DNA of 64,000 bases from Notoacmeibacter ruber (GCF_003668555.1 NZ_RCWN01000001.1:1908501-1972500), one strand, 5' to 3'. Positions 27,691 to 36,789 are shown, counted from the first letter of the stretch. Notes: generated by a model not told the origin, from the letters alone. Translations and numbers: made by a program.

Positions 27691-28164
27691 CTACCAGTCG
27701 GTGGCGGGCGGCTTGCCTGCCCGCCATTCTTCGATGCGCCGTTGGGTTGCAGCGGTAACGCCGTCCGGTAGTTCAGAAAGAGGAAAAGCCTTTGCCTCCG
27801 CAATCTCCCGATCACCGGGGTGCTCACCGATCCGCCGGCAGTCATCGGTGAAATAGAGCAAGACGTGATCGTGCCGTGCCCGGCGATTGAAGAAAACGCC
27901 CACGAGGCGCGGATCGGTCTGGGGCTTGAGGCGCGCTTCTTCCCAGAGTTCGGCATAGACCGCCTCCATGGCTGTCTGCCCCCGCTCCACGCCGCCGCCC
28001 GGCAGATACCAGCCATCGACATAGGTGTGGCGGACGAGGAAGATACTGTCCGCATTGCGATCATGCACGATAACACGAACGCCAAGCGTCATCGGCCTCT
28101 TGAAGAGAAAGAAGGTCCGCAGCGCAGCACGGCGCAGGTGCCTTGCACGGAAAGACAATCTCAT
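27691..28164 (-). CDS. Nudix hydrolase with atypical Nudix box
   Basis: 157 residues. After a basic N-terminus the domain starts TLGVRVIVHD. The Nudix box reads GGGVERGQTAMEAVYAELWEEARL: the catalytic/metal glutamates (E in VERG, ELWEE) are kept, but the consensus Arg before them is Ala and the late Gly is Arg. It resembles mutator-type Nudix proteins found in rhizobia. Substrate unknown. Start ATG at 28164; divergent from the metallophosphoesterase at 28216. Confidence 0.85.
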   Translation of the reverse strand: MRLSFRARHLRRAALRTFFLFKRPMTLGVRVIVHDRNADSIFLVRHTYVDGWYLPGGGVERGQTAMEAVYAELWEEARLKPQTDPRLVGVFFNRRARHDHVLLYFTDDCRRIGEHPGDREIAEAKAFPLSELPDGVTAATQRRIEEWRAGKPPATDW

Positions 28165-28215
28165 TCACGCAATCCTGTATGGAAAACCTGCCCGGAGCGA
28201 CTAAGATAGGCATCG

Positions 28216-29184
28216 ATGTACACACTCGGCCACATTTCCGACCTCCATCTCGGCCCGTTGCCGGATATTCGCTATCGTGAGCTGGTAAGCAAGCGTATCA
28301 CCGGCTACGTCAACTGGCACCGCACCCGGCGAAGCGCTCTCGGCGACGAGGTGCTGAATCGTGTCGCCGAGCATATGCTGCAATCATCGCTCGATCATGT
28401 TGCCATCACCGGCGACATGACGAATCTCGCGCTCGACAGCGAAATCGAGTCGGCCCGACAATGGCTTGAGGGCTTCGGCGACGGCCAGTTCGTTTCGCTC
28501 GTGCCGGGCAATCACGATGCCTATGTGCCGGGGGCTCTGGACAAGGCTTGCCGCGCCTGGAGCCAGTGGATGGGCGGCGATGAGGTTGCGCCGCCGATCG
28601 ATAGCCGCTCCTTTCCCTATATGCGCGTGCGTGGGCCTTTGGCGCTGATCGGTATTTCCAGCGCGCGCGCCTCCGCGCCCTTCATGGCGACCGGCTACTT
28701 CCGGCGGCGTCAGGCGACCCGCCTTGCCCTGATGCTGGACGACGCCAAGCGACGCAATCTCTGCCGTGTGATCATGATCCACCATCCGCCGGTGCGTAAC
28801 GCCGCCTCGCAGCACAAGCGGCTGAACGGTATCAACCTTTTTCAGCGCATCGTTTCTCAGCATGGCGCCGAACTGGTTCTTCACGGCCATACGCACCTGC
28901 CGACAATTCACTGTGTGGAAGGCCCCGGTGGGCCGGTGCCGGTGGTCGGTGTGAGCGCGACCGGTCAAAAGGCGGGCGGCCACAAGCCGGCCGGCGGCTG
29001 GAACCGCTTTTCCTTCGCTCCCAACAATCGCGATGGCTGGGCTATAGGCTTAGAGCGCTACGCCGTCACGGGTGAAACCACGCCGCTGGAATGCATCGCC
29101 GAGGTGCAGCTCGATCAACTGGATATGCCGATCGAGAACCCGGATTGGAGCAGCCCTCAAAACCGTGAAGCGATCTCGCGATAA
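28216..29184 (+). CDS. Metallophosphoesterase (Icc/CpdA-like)
   Basis: 322 residues. Binuclear metal-site motifs are HISDLHLG (residues 6-13), TGDMTN, PGNHD, MIHHPPV and LHGHTH, the cyclic-nucleotide/calcineurin-like family order. The sequence is full length; whether the substrate is cAMP cannot be told. Its last 28 bp overlap the 3' end of the convergent membrane-protein gene. Confidence 0.92.
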   Translation: MYTLGHISDLHLGPLPDIRYRELVSKRITGYVNWHRTRRSALGDEVLNRVAEHMLQSSLDHVAITGDMTNLALDSEIESARQWLEGFGDGQFVSLVPGNHDAYVPGALDKACRAWSQWMGGDEVAPPIDSRSFPYMRVRGPLALIGISSARASAPFMATGYFRRRQATRLALMLDDAKRRNLCRVIMIHHPPVRNAASQHKRLNGINLFQRIVSQHGAELVLHGHTHLPTIHCVEGPGGPVPVVGVSATGQKAGGHKPAGGWNRFSFAPNNRDGWAIGLERYAVTGETTPLECIAEVQLDQLDMPIENPDWSSPQNREAISR

Positions 29185-29942
29185 GTCCCCGCTGAAACAC
29201 CGCTCGTATCCGTCACCTGGCTCAGCAGGTTCTGAAGAAGTTCCGGCGCGATAAACAGTGCGATAGCAAAGAATCCGACCACCATACCCAACAGGATCAC
29301 GATTAGCGCCAGCAGAGCTGTCAACCACCAGCGGCGCCGCTTTCCAGATCGAACGGTTGCAGGCTCACTCTTCGCCCTTGCAGCCGTGATGGTATCGCTA
29401 TCGGTTTCCTCGACCGTATCAGGTGTCTGATCCTTTTCGATCTTTTCTGCCGCTTCGGCCTCTTCCGGCGGATTGAGCCATTCTCGGGACGGCAGGCTGC
29501 TCCGGCGTCCTGAACTGACGCCTTCCATCTGCAACCGTTCACGCTCGACCATGCGTTCCGCGACGTAGAAGGTCACATATTCCGCCATCTCACGCGCGTC
29601 GGTCGATTCCGCGATCACCTCACGCCCCCGCCGCAAATCCCGCACGAAACAATAGGTTCGACCGTCACGGCCAATATGGACATGAGCCACGGCATCGACC
29701 CAGAATCGCGGCTCCACACCCGATGAAACAGCCAGATCGAAACGATCGTCCTCCGGCGGAATGTCATCGATGACGGATTCCAGCTCCTGCACCAGAAGAT
29801 CGATGCGCGCCTGCCGGGCTTCGCGGAGATCGCCAAGTATGTCGGAACGGTCCGCGACCGCGTTCTTCACCTCGCGAATGGCCTCCGAAAGACGGCGCGT
29901 ACGCACCGGATCACCATCGGGCTGATCCTGCTTATCGTCCAT
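29157..29942 (-). CDS. Conserved membrane protein, unknown function
   Basis: 261 residues. Soluble N-terminal part (1-195) has a helical start (RRLSEAIREVKNAVADRSDIL) and a compact domain around DLAVSSGVEPRFWVDAVAHVHIG, then an acidic linker and one strong hydrophobic segment (~207-237: WWLTALLALIVILLGMVVGFF). A single-pass, probably inner-membrane protein with a cytosolic domain. I recall orthologues across rhizobia without known role. Convergent overlap of 28 bp with the phosphoesterase. Confidence 0.75.
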   Translation of the reverse strand: MDDKQDQPDGDPVRTRRLSEAIREVKNAVADRSDILGDLREARQARIDLLVQELESVIDDIPPEDDRFDLAVSSGVEPRFWVDAVAHVHIGRDGRTYCFVRDLRRGREVIAESTDAREMAEYVTFYVAERMVERERLQMEGVSSGRRSSLPSREWLNPPEEAEAAEKIEKDQTPDTVEETDSDTITAARAKSEPATVRSGKRRRWWLTALLALIVILLGMVVGFFAIALFIAPELLQNLLSQVTDTSGVSAGTYREIASRF

Positions 29943-30034
29943 CTGTCGGTCCGTATCCTCTCACTGATTAGCCACGACTTTAGCGGCACAGCGCCGATTT
30001 GCCATCAAAGATCTCGGTAATCTGCTGACGTGCC

Positions 30035-30826
30035 TCAGCGACCTGTCAGGGCGATGATATGCGCAACGGTCTCCGGGCATTCCTCCGGCAACATATGGCC
30101 GCCATCGACGATGGTATGCAGCGCGAAATGGGCCGGAATGCCTTGGCTCTGGTGATAGGGCAGGATGCTGTCGGCCGTGCCCCAGAGGAGCGCGACCGGC
30201 ATGGTGAGCTTTTCAAGCCACTCGCCGGGCAATTGCCCCTGTTTGCCATCCCGCGTCATGCCTGCGGCAATTGCCTCCAACATCGACGTCTGACCGGGCT
30301 GTGCCCGCGAGGCGGCAAGCGCCTTCATATCGTCATCGGCCATCACAGTGCCGGGCGCACTCATCGCGCCGAGGCAGCGTCGCAATTCTTCGGGGGTCTC
30401 GGCGGCCGCAAAGGCCGACAATGTTTTGATATCGATTTCCGGGCCGAAGCCACCCGGAGCCACAAGGCTGAGTGAAGAGACCCGCTCCGGGGTGGAAATG
30501 GCGATGAGCGCTGCGATCGCGCCGCCCATGGAGTGTCCTGCGAGATGAAAGTGCTGGACGCCCCGCCGTGTGAGATCGGCGGTAATCAGTTGTGCGGCCC
30601 GCTTCGGCGGCCCCGAATCTGGCGCGTCCAGATTCTCACCATGGCCCGGCAGGTCATAGGCAATGATCGAAAGACACGGGTCGGCGTCTCGCAGGGACGC
30701 GACAACCTGTCGCCAGATGTGGTGAGTACCGCCGAAACCGTGCAGCAGAACCAGTACCTTCGTCCCCTCAGCCGCGCCGAAGATCTCGGCGCGGAGAGGA
30801 ACGTTTTTATCGGTGTCGTCGCTCAT
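30035..30826 (-). CDS. Alpha/beta hydrolase
   Basis: 263 residues. Nucleophile elbow GHSMGG, oxyanion HGFGG, acidic residue in LLWGTADSILP and the catalytic His in DGGHMLPEECPE. Resembles AcoC/MhpC-type hydrolases. Its ATG shares one base with the leuA stop (TGATG), so it is translationally coupled to leuA, although no leucine-pathway role is evident. Confidence 0.9.
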   Translation of the reverse strand: MSDDTDKNVPLRAEIFGAAEGTKVLVLLHGFGGTHHIWRQVVASLRDADPCLSIIAYDLPGHGENLDAPDSGPPKRAAQLITADLTRRGVQHFHLAGHSMGGAIAALIAISTPERVSSLSLVAPGGFGPEIDIKTLSAFAAAETPEELRRCLGAMSAPGTVMADDDMKALAASRAQPGQTSMLEAIAAGMTRDGKQGQLPGEWLEKLTMPVALLWGTADSILPYHQSQGIPAHFALHTIVDGGHMLPEECPETVAHIIALTGR

Positions 30827-32556
30827 CAGGCTGTCTGATCGGACGAGAGAACACGGTTCGCCGCAGCGGTGATCGCCTTGAGAGAAGAGGTCACGATGTT
30901 CTTGTCGATACCGACACCGAAGAGCCGACCATCGGGATAATCGATCTCCATGTAGCAGATGGCCGCCGCGTCAGAGCCCTTGCCGATCGAATGTTCCGAA
31001 TAATCGATCACCGACATCGGTACGCCCACATGCTCGGACAATGCGGCGATGAAACCGTCAACAGGACCGGTGCCCGATGCGGCGATCCGCATCTCTTGCC
31101 CTTCGTCGACGATCGTCGCCTCCACCATGCGCCGGCTGTTCGTGGTGCTATCGGCGAAGGTGTGATGATCCACGAATTTCAGCCGTCCGTTCGGCTGATC
31201 AACATAACGCTCCATGAAGCGCTCATGGATTTGCGCACTCGGCATTTCGACACCCTGCTCATCGGTGATGCGCTGAATGTCCTGACGGAACTCCACCTGC
31301 AGATTGCGCGGCAGGTTCATGCCGTAATCGGCTTGCATGATATAGGCGATACCGCCTTTGCCACTCTGGCTGTTGATGCGGATGATGGCTTCATAGGTGC
31401 GGCCGACATCCTGCGGGTCGATCGGCAGATACGGCACCTCCCACAATTCCTTGTTGGCCTGCGCGACCGCCTTCATTCCCTTGTTGATCGCATCCTGGTG
31501 ACTGCCGGAAAAGGCCGTGTAGACCAGCTCGCCGACATAGGGGTGACGCTCCGGAATCGTCATCTGGTTGGAATATTCGAAGACTTCCTTGATGCGGTTG
31601 ATATCGCGCACATCCAGCATGGGATCGACGCCCTGCGTGTACATGTTCAGAGCCAGCGTCACGATATCGACATTGCCGGTCCGCTCGCCATTGCCGAACA
31701 GCGTGCCTTCCACGCGGTCTGCGCCGGCCATCAGCCCCAATTCCGTGGCAGCGATGCCGGTGCCCCGGTCATTATGCGGATGCAGTGACAGGATGACGTT
31801 TTCACGGTTCTCCAGATTGCGGCTCATCCACTCGATCTGATCGGCATGAATATTCGGCGTGCTCATCTCGACTGTTGCCGGCAGATTGATGATCAGCTTG
31901 CTGTCGGGTGTCGGTTGGATGATCTCGATCACCGCATTGCAGATCTCCAGCGAGACTTCCAGTTCCGTCCCGGTAAAGCTCTCCGGGGAATACTGGAAGC
32001 GGTAGCCGCCGCCGGCCTTCGCGGCCATGTCGGTGATCATCTTGGCGGCGTCCGTGGCGATCTGCTTGATGCCTTCGACATCCTTTCCGAACACGACGCG
32101 GCGCTGCAATTCGGACGTCGAGTTGTAGAAATGCACAATCGGACGGTTGGAGCCTTCCAGCGCCTCGAACGTGCGTGTGATCAGCTCAGGACGGCACTGC
32201 ACCAGGACCTGCAGCGATACATCCTGCGGCACATCCCCCTTCTCGATGCACCAGCGCGCAAAGTCGAAATCGGTCTGGCTGGCAGCGGGAAAGCCGATCT
32301 CGATTTCCTTGAATCCCATATCGAGCAGCAGCGCGAACATGCGGGCCTTGCGGTCGTGGCCCATCGGATCGACCAGTGCCTGGTTACCGTCGCGCAGATC
32401 CACCGAGCACCAGATCGGAGCCTTCTCGATCCGTTTGGACGGCCAGGTCCGGTCGTTCAGACCAACCATCGGGTAAGCCTGGTATTTCCGCGCGGCGTCA
32501 TCCATCGTCCGCCGTCCTGCGTTCAGATTCATATCGTTCATAAGTCGGTATCCCAT
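30826..32556 (-). CDS. leuA: 2-isopropylmalate synthase
   Basis: First committed enzyme of leucine synthesis: condenses acetyl-CoA with 2-oxoisovalerate. Up to 576 residues, LeuA2 type. The HMGL-like barrel has APIWCSVDLRDGNQAL, the metal motif LHPHND, and GNGERTGNVDIV; the C-terminal domain (~430-560) is the leucine-feedback regulatory domain. Several in-frame ATGs exist (32556, 32541, 32505); no ribosome site clearly selects one. A leucine leader peptide lies 127 bp upstream, indicating attenuation control. Confidence 0.95.
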   Translation of the reverse strand: MGYRLMNDMNLNAGRRTMDDAARKYQAYPMVGLNDRTWPSKRIEKAPIWCSVDLRDGNQALVDPMGHDRKARMFALLLDMGFKEIEIGFPAASQTDFDFARWCIEKGDVPQDVSLQVLVQCRPELITRTFEALEGSNRPIVHFYNSTSELQRRVVFGKDVEGIKQIATDAAKMITDMAAKAGGGYRFQYSPESFTGTELEVSLEICNAVIEIIQPTPDSKLIINLPATVEMSTPNIHADQIEWMSRNLENRENVILSLHPHNDRGTGIAATELGLMAGADRVEGTLFGNGERTGNVDIVTLALNMYTQGVDPMLDVRDINRIKEVFEYSNQMTIPERHPYVGELVYTAFSGSHQDAINKGMKAVAQANKELWEVPYLPIDPQDVGRTYEAIIRINSQSGKGGIAYIMQADYGMNLPRNLQVEFRQDIQRITDEQGVEMPSAQIHERFMERYVDQPNGRLKFVDHHTFADSTTNSRRMVEATIVDEGQEMRIAASGTGPVDGFIAALSEHVGVPMSVIDYSEHSIGKGSDAAAICYMEIDYPDGRLFGVGIDKNIVTSSLKAITAAANRVLSSDQTA

Positions 32557-32607
32557 TCATCTCGCCGGGCCTGCCGCGCAAAGAGCGCCATCGTGCGAGG
32601 CCTTGTC

Positions 32608-32701
32608 GGCCATTCGGTCTGAAATTTCAATTGAGTTGGCTGGGGCAGTGACGCGAACGGCCTATCGACCGCCGGGCGCCCCTTATCGGACCCGACGGTC
32701 G
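32608..32701 (-). promoter_or_regulatory. leuA attenuator hairpins
   Basis: Reverse-strand RNA can form CGACCGTCGGG with CCCGGCGGTCG (32666-32701), whose first arm lies immediately after the five Leu codons of the leader ORF, and GGCCgTTCG with CGAAtGGCC (32608-32662). A short GGCC/GGCC hairpin (32599-32611) competes with the latter. The layout is that of ribosome-position-dependent attenuation; no clean U-run terminator is visible, so the final switch is uncertain. Confidence 0.65.
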
Positions 32702-32760
32702 CCGAGAAGAAGGAGAAGCTGCGTGGCGCGCTTCGAAAAGGAGGTCGAAATCCTGTTCAT
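32683..32760 (-). CDS. leuL: Leucine leader peptide (leuA attenuator)
   Basis: 25-residue ORF ending in TAA, reading MNRISTSFSKRATQ-LLLLL-GDRRVR: five consecutive Leu codons (CTT/CTC). It lies upstream of leuA on the same strand, and its last codons overlap the first arm of a strong hairpin. This is the expected form of a leucine attenuation leader: stalling at Leu codons when charged tRNA-Leu is scarce would alter folding and allow leuA transcription. The ribosome site is weak, but the Leu run is distinctive. Confidence 0.82.
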   Translation of the reverse strand: MNRISTSFSKRATQLLLLLGDRRVR

Positions 32761-32780
32761 GGCGGCAAGACTAGCTCTAG

Positions 32781-33533
32781 ATGTTTGGTCCGGCAAGCCC
32801 AGTTAGACCATATTACGTTGCGGCGGCGGCAGGATCGGAGCTTTGTCAGCTTTTGGCTTCAGACAATAATACCCGGGATGAAACCACCACAAGGGCGAGC
32901 CCATGGGTGCTGAAGGCAATCGGATGGTTTGCGATGGCCGGATGCATCTTCGCGGCCGGCACCGATCTCATTCTCGGTTTCTTTCTGGAAGAGAACTATT
33001 CTCCCATCTCCGACACGATCAGCGATCTGGCCGCAGGCGGTCGCTACGCGCCGTTGCAGGACAAGGCGATGGAGACATTTGCGGTAGCGACTATTCTGAC
33101 CGGCCTCGGTCTGCTCCTGGCGCGGCGCAGCGGCGCGAAGTGGATCCTGGGAGCCGTCGCAATGGCCCTCACGGGCATTCTCGTTTTCCTTATCGCGCTG
33201 TGGGACGAGTATGGCGATCTCGATCAGGGCGGCTGGGTCGTCCACTACAAGCTCGTCTATGCCATGGCCGCACTGGTTCCGAGCGGTCTGCTCCTGTTAC
33301 GCCGAGATATCGTTCGCCGCTCCGACCATAGCAAACTGGTCGGCATTCTCTTTCCCGTGCTCGCGGGACTCTGGGTCCTCGGCGCGCCGATCTTCTACTT
33401 CATGCATACCGGCTATGACGGCCTCGTTGAGCGTACGCTGGCGGCCATCCTGATCATCTGGGTCGCGGTATGCGCATGGTCGCTGATCCGTGAGCGAGAG
33501 CTCGACGAAGATGGCGGACGGGGCGAAGTTTGA
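32781..33533 (+). CDS. DUF998 membrane protein
   Basis: Up to 250 residues with six hydrophobic segments typical of the DUF998 family (first around AIGWFAMAGCIFAAGTDLILGFF, with family-like EENYSPISDTISDLAAGG). Function unknown. The start is doubtful: ATG 32781 has no ribosome site, while an in-frame GTG at 32907 would remove a non-hydrophobic 42-residue extension and give ~208 residues, closer to family length. Divergent from leuA; converges with the CDF gene 7 bp away. Confidence 0.75.
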   Translation: MFGPASPVRPYYVAAAAGSELCQLLASDNNTRDETTTRASPWVLKAIGWFAMAGCIFAAGTDLILGFFLEENYSPISDTISDLAAGGRYAPLQDKAMETFAVATILTGLGLLLARRSGAKWILGAVAMALTGILVFLIALWDEYGDLDQGGWVVHYKLVYAMAALVPSGLLLLRRDIVRRSDHSKLVGILFPVLAGLWVLGAPIFYFMHTGYDGLVERTLAAILIIWVAVCAWSLIRERELDEDGGRGEV

Positions 33534-33540
33534 TTGCAGT

Positions 33541-34485
33541 CTAGGTGATCGGCAGGCCGTGCGGTTCGCTCTTTTCTTCCGGCTCGACGTGAATGGTGAC
33601 CCGCGCTCCCTTCATCGCGCGTCGGATCGCCCCTTCGATCCGGTCGCAAATTTCATGAGCGGCACCAACGCTCATCGCCCGATCGACCACCAGATGAAAT
33701 TCGATAAAGCGGACCGGTCCCGCCACACGAGAGCGAATGTCATGGACCTCGATGGCGCCCATCGCATTTTCGCGGATGCACTCTTCGATCAACGCCTGTT
33801 CATCCGGCTCAACGGCCCGATCCATCAAGCCGTTGAGCGATGAAACGATGACCTTTGCACCGTGATAGAGAATATTGGCGGCGACGAGGATCGCGACGAG
33901 CGGATCGATCCAGAGCCAGCCGGTCAGTGCCACAAGGACGAGCGCGAGCACGACGCCGAGGGAGGTCCAGACGTCTGTCAGAATGTGCTGACCGTCGGCC
34001 TGCAGGGCTGGCGAGCGAAGCGCCCTGCCCTTTCGCAGAAGCAAGATGGCCAGGCCGCCATTGACTGCCGTCGCGACCAGATTGACGCCGATGCCGAGCG
34101 AAGAATTTTCAACGGGCACCGGCCTTAGAAACATGGGAATGGCCTCAACGGCGATCAAAAGCGCCGCGACCGCGATCAGCACCCCCTCCAGCACCGCAGA
34201 GAAATACTCTGCCTTGTGGTGACCGAAAGGGTGATCCTCGTCCGGAGGCCTCTGGGCGATCGAAATGGCCATCAGGGCGGCGAAAGCCGCCACCACATTG
34301 ACGATGGATTCCAGCGCGTCGGAGAAGAGCGCGACCGACCCGGTCAATTGCCAGGCCAGAAACTTCAGCCCCATGACGACAAAGGCCATGACAACCGACA
34401 GAACGGCGAGACGCCTCACCGTCCGGGCGTCGCTCGGCCGTTTCTGGCCATCTGGCCTGTTCCGCTGAAAGACGCCCACCACCAT
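33541..34485 (-). CDS. Cation diffusion facilitator (metal efflux)
   Basis: 314 residues; exports divalent metal ions against proton influx. Six helices plus a cytosolic C-terminal ferredoxin-like domain (~230-300). The first metal site helix reads FSDALES, with Glu in place of the second Asp of the YiiP pair, and the other half-site is GQHILTDVW (His, Asp). HPFGHHKAEY is the family loop. AGGAG 6 bp before the ATG. Metal specificity not assignable. Confidence 0.9.
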   Translation of the reverse strand: MVVGVFQRNRPDGQKRPSDARTVRRLAVLSVVMAFVVMGLKFLAWQLTGSVALFSDALESIVNVVAAFAALMAISIAQRPPDEDHPFGHHKAEYFSAVLEGVLIAVAALLIAVEAIPMFLRPVPVENSSLGIGVNLVATAVNGGLAILLLRKGRALRSPALQADGQHILTDVWTSLGVVLALVLVALTGWLWIDPLVAILVAANILYHGAKVIVSSLNGLMDRAVEPDEQALIEECIRENAMGAIEVHDIRSRVAGPVRFIEFHLVVDRAMSVGAAHEICDRIEGAIRRAMKGARVTIHVEPEEKSEPHGLPIT

Positions 34486-34525
34486 GGCCTGCTCCTATCA
34501 CGGCCGGTTTCGGTGGTCATGAATT

Positions 34526-35530
34526 TTATTGGCAGAGACGGTAGCCGCTGCTCCGTTCAATGACATCCAGATGCAGATGATCGTTGTGATATTCGTCAGA
34601 GCCCGGGCCGAGCACGGTGGTGAACTGCAGGCAGGCTCCCGCCTGCACTGTCCGCTGGAAAGCTTCTTCCATTGTTCCCTTGCCTGCGCGCGGCACGATC
34701 GGAAGCGGCTTATGGCCCTCGAACGAAAAGCTCATCACGTCGATCGCCTTGCCCTTCGCATGTTCGCTCAATTTGCCGGTCGGCTTGTTGTTACGGCGGC
34801 GGCAAATATAGGTCGATCCATGATTGATGGCGGACACCCTCACATCGGGTCCGAAAGCCGCGGCGCTGGGCTGAACGACACTGCGAACCCATCGCGCCAT
34901 CGCCAGCGCGGCATCGCAGGTGATGCTGGTGCTCGGATTAACCTCCACCCCATTGATTTCGGTCACATTGTAAGGCCGGGCGACGCCGCACTCATTATCG
35001 CCGGCAATCGGTTCGAGAACCTCGTAAGAAACCTTCAGCAGATCCAGCGCCTTTTCGCAGGCGGCAATCTTTTCGTCGCTCGGGCTGAGAGGCAGGGTCG
35101 GCTGGTCGGCGCGCGGTTGCGATAGAGGCCCCTGGTTCTCAAATTCATCGAGATCGACGTCTTCCGACTGCCGCGCATCACTATCAGGATTTCGTTCCGA
35201 AGCTGCATCGTCAGAACGCTCGTCTTCGCTCTCGGAACTGTTCTCTCCATCCCGATTGCCGGAAGGACGGTCCTGGGGCACGGGAGGCGTCGCCTCCGAA
35301 CTTTCATCGTCGGTTTCTGTGTCCTGAGCCTCTTCCCCCGAGTCGCTCTTCGAGCTGTCGGATTCGACCTCGGAAGCGTCCGGCGCATCATCCGGCCTCG
35401 GAGATGGCAGAGGGGGGGCAACGTCGCTCGTCTCCGACGTCGCCTGGGACAAAGCAGGCTCGGGTTGGACCAGCAAAGCCAGCGCGAGAAAACCGCAGCC
35501 CAATGCGACCGAACGAGACGTGATGACCAT
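34526..35530 (-). CDS. Extensin-like family protein (secreted)
   Basis: 334 residues from ATG 35530 (MVITSRSVALGCG), 5 bp after the L,D-transpeptidase stop. N-terminal signal peptide (to ~ALSQA, residue 30), then a highly acidic, Ser/Asp/Glu-rich disordered stretch (~35-140), then the extensin-like C-terminal domain (~150-334: CGVARPYNVTEINGVEV, SEHAKGKAIDVMSF, NDHLHLDVI). The domain has a D-Ala-D-Ala-carboxypeptidase-like HxxxxxxD/HxH layout. Coupled to the L,D-transpeptidase, so a cell-wall role is likely. Confidence 0.88.
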   Translation of the reverse strand: MVITSRSVALGCGFLALALLVQPEPALSQATSETSDVAPPLPSPRPDDAPDASEVESDSSKSDSGEEAQDTETDDESSEATPPVPQDRPSGNRDGENSSESEDERSDDAASERNPDSDARQSEDVDLDEFENQGPLSQPRADQPTLPLSPSDEKIAACEKALDLLKVSYEVLEPIAGDNECGVARPYNVTEINGVEVNPSTSITCDAALAMARWVRSVVQPSAAAFGPDVRVSAINHGSTYICRRRNNKPTGKLSEHAKGKAIDVMSFSFEGHKPLPIVPRAGKGTMEEAFQRTVQAGACLQFTTVLGPGSDEYHNDHLHLDVIERSSGYRLCQ

Positions 35531-35535
35531 CAACT

Positions 35536-36504
35536 TCAATCCTTGAATTCGACTGTGGTGCCCTGTGAGACGGCGTGCGCCAGTTCGACGGCATCCCAAT
35601 TCGTCAGACGAACACAACCATGGCTCGCCGTCTTGCCGATTTCGGCCGGATATGGCGTTCCGTGAAGGCCGTAGGTCGGCTTCGAAAGATCGATCCAGAC
35701 AAGGCCCACCGGCCCGTTCGGACCTGGCGGAATGGACAGCTTCTCATCGATCTCGGCCTCGGGAATGTTCTTCGGATCGAAGGTGTAGTTGGGCTCCATC
35801 GCCACCGCCTCGACTTCGACCTTGCCTGACGGGCTCGGCATATCGTCCGAGCCGATCGTCGTGGGGTAAGAGAGAACGATCTCGTCATTGTCGTTATAGG
35901 CCAGAAGGCGCGAACGGCTCTTATCCGCAATAATCCGCGTGACCGCGACGTCCTTTCTCTCACCCGGATCGGCAACGACGATCGTATCGTCCTCCTCGAA
36001 ACTGCTATCCGGATTAAGGCTCTCGAGAAAGTCGACATCCATGTGGAATTTCTCGCCAAGCGCCTCGCTTGCCGAGGTAAATCCGAGCCACTCTTCCTCG
36101 GCCATTTCCTTGTAATCTTCGGGATTGCTCTCCTTGATCCGGTCGAGGTCGGAGGCGGTAACGGTGTATTCCATCATCGCGGCCTTGTCCTTGCCGGAAA
36201 GCGCGTCCCAGACCTCCTGGTCCATCTTCCCGTCAACGGTGAAGCCGTTCATCTCCTCGAAACCGCGCAAGGCATCTTCCACATTGCCGCCAGAGTAACC
36301 GTCGATCACACCGGGAGATGACGCATTGCGGTCCAGAAGAATCTGGATTCGCGCCGTCAGGGGGCTCTGCCCAACAGGCAGCGGCGCCCCGTCATAGCGG
36401 GCCTCGTTCACGGATTTCATTGAAATATCAGCAGCAAGAGCAGGGGTCGTCATCACCGCGACAGCCGCACCTGCGGAAAGCAATCCATGAAAGGAAAAGG
36501 CCAT
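35536..36504 (-). CDS. L,D-transpeptidase (YkuD domain), secreted
   Basis: 322 residues from ATG 36504, chosen because GGAG lies 6 bp upstream; two upstream ATGs sit on or before that site. A signal peptide (~1-28, ending TPALAA) precedes a peptidoglycan-binding-like helix region (SPLTARIQILLDRNASSPGVIDGYSGGNVEDALRGF) and the YkuD catalytic domain with HGTPYPAEIG and SHGCVRLTNWDA (catalytic Cys). Forms 3-3 peptidoglycan crosslinks or attaches proteins. First gene of a two-gene envelope unit. Confidence 0.93.
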   Translation of the reverse strand: MAFSFHGLLSAGAAVAVMTTPALAADISMKSVNEARYDGAPLPVGQSPLTARIQILLDRNASSPGVIDGYSGGNVEDALRGFEEMNGFTVDGKMDQEVWDALSGKDKAAMMEYTVTASDLDRIKESNPEDYKEMAEEEWLGFTSASEALGEKFHMDVDFLESLNPDSSFEEDDTIVVADPGERKDVAVTRIIADKSRSRLLAYNDNDEIVLSYPTTIGSDDMPSPSGKVEVEAVAMEPNYTFDPKNIPEAEIDEKLSIPPGPNGPVGLVWIDLSKPTYGLHGTPYPAEIGKTASHGCVRLTNWDAVELAHAVSQGTTVEFKD

Positions 36505-36750
36505 AAACATCTCCAATTGAATAGTGAAGGCTCAACGCCGTTCGGACCTTTTTGTTGCCCGTCCACAACATGCGTGAAGATATAAACCCTGAGTTGCATT
36601 TGTCATGGAAAACACTTTTACGAATTGTATGGCACATGGAGGAAGTCCGGTTGATGGATATCAGGTCATGGCCGGAACGGGGTCCCGCGGAACCGCCCTC
36701 AAACCTCCGCACAGGGCCGCCCAGCTCCGCGCCGAAACGCGGTTGCACAG
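36505..36750. other. Intergenic region, possible small-RNA source
   Basis: No protein gene is supported. Short forward ORFs cross the terminator at 36751-36789 and lack ribosome sites. GGAGG (near 36640) can pair with CCTCC (near 36706), and the stretch ends in a strong forward terminator with no gene before it, so an independent transcript is possible. Confidence 0.35.
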
Positions 36751-36789
36751 AAAGAGTCTGCTTCGTCCCACGCGGAGCAGACTCTTTTT
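36751..36789 (+). terminator. Strong orphan forward terminator
   Basis: AAAGAGTCTGCT pairs perfectly with AGCAGACTCTTT, followed by further T. No coding gene on the forward strand precedes it; it ends an unidentified transcript upstream of the trp leader. Confidence 0.85.

Noticed and set aside
33600..34485. CDF transporter with Glu in first metal site as a novel metal type
   Set aside because: This DxxxE form is, as far as I recall, common among alphaproteobacterial CDF proteins, so I treat it as ordinary variation.
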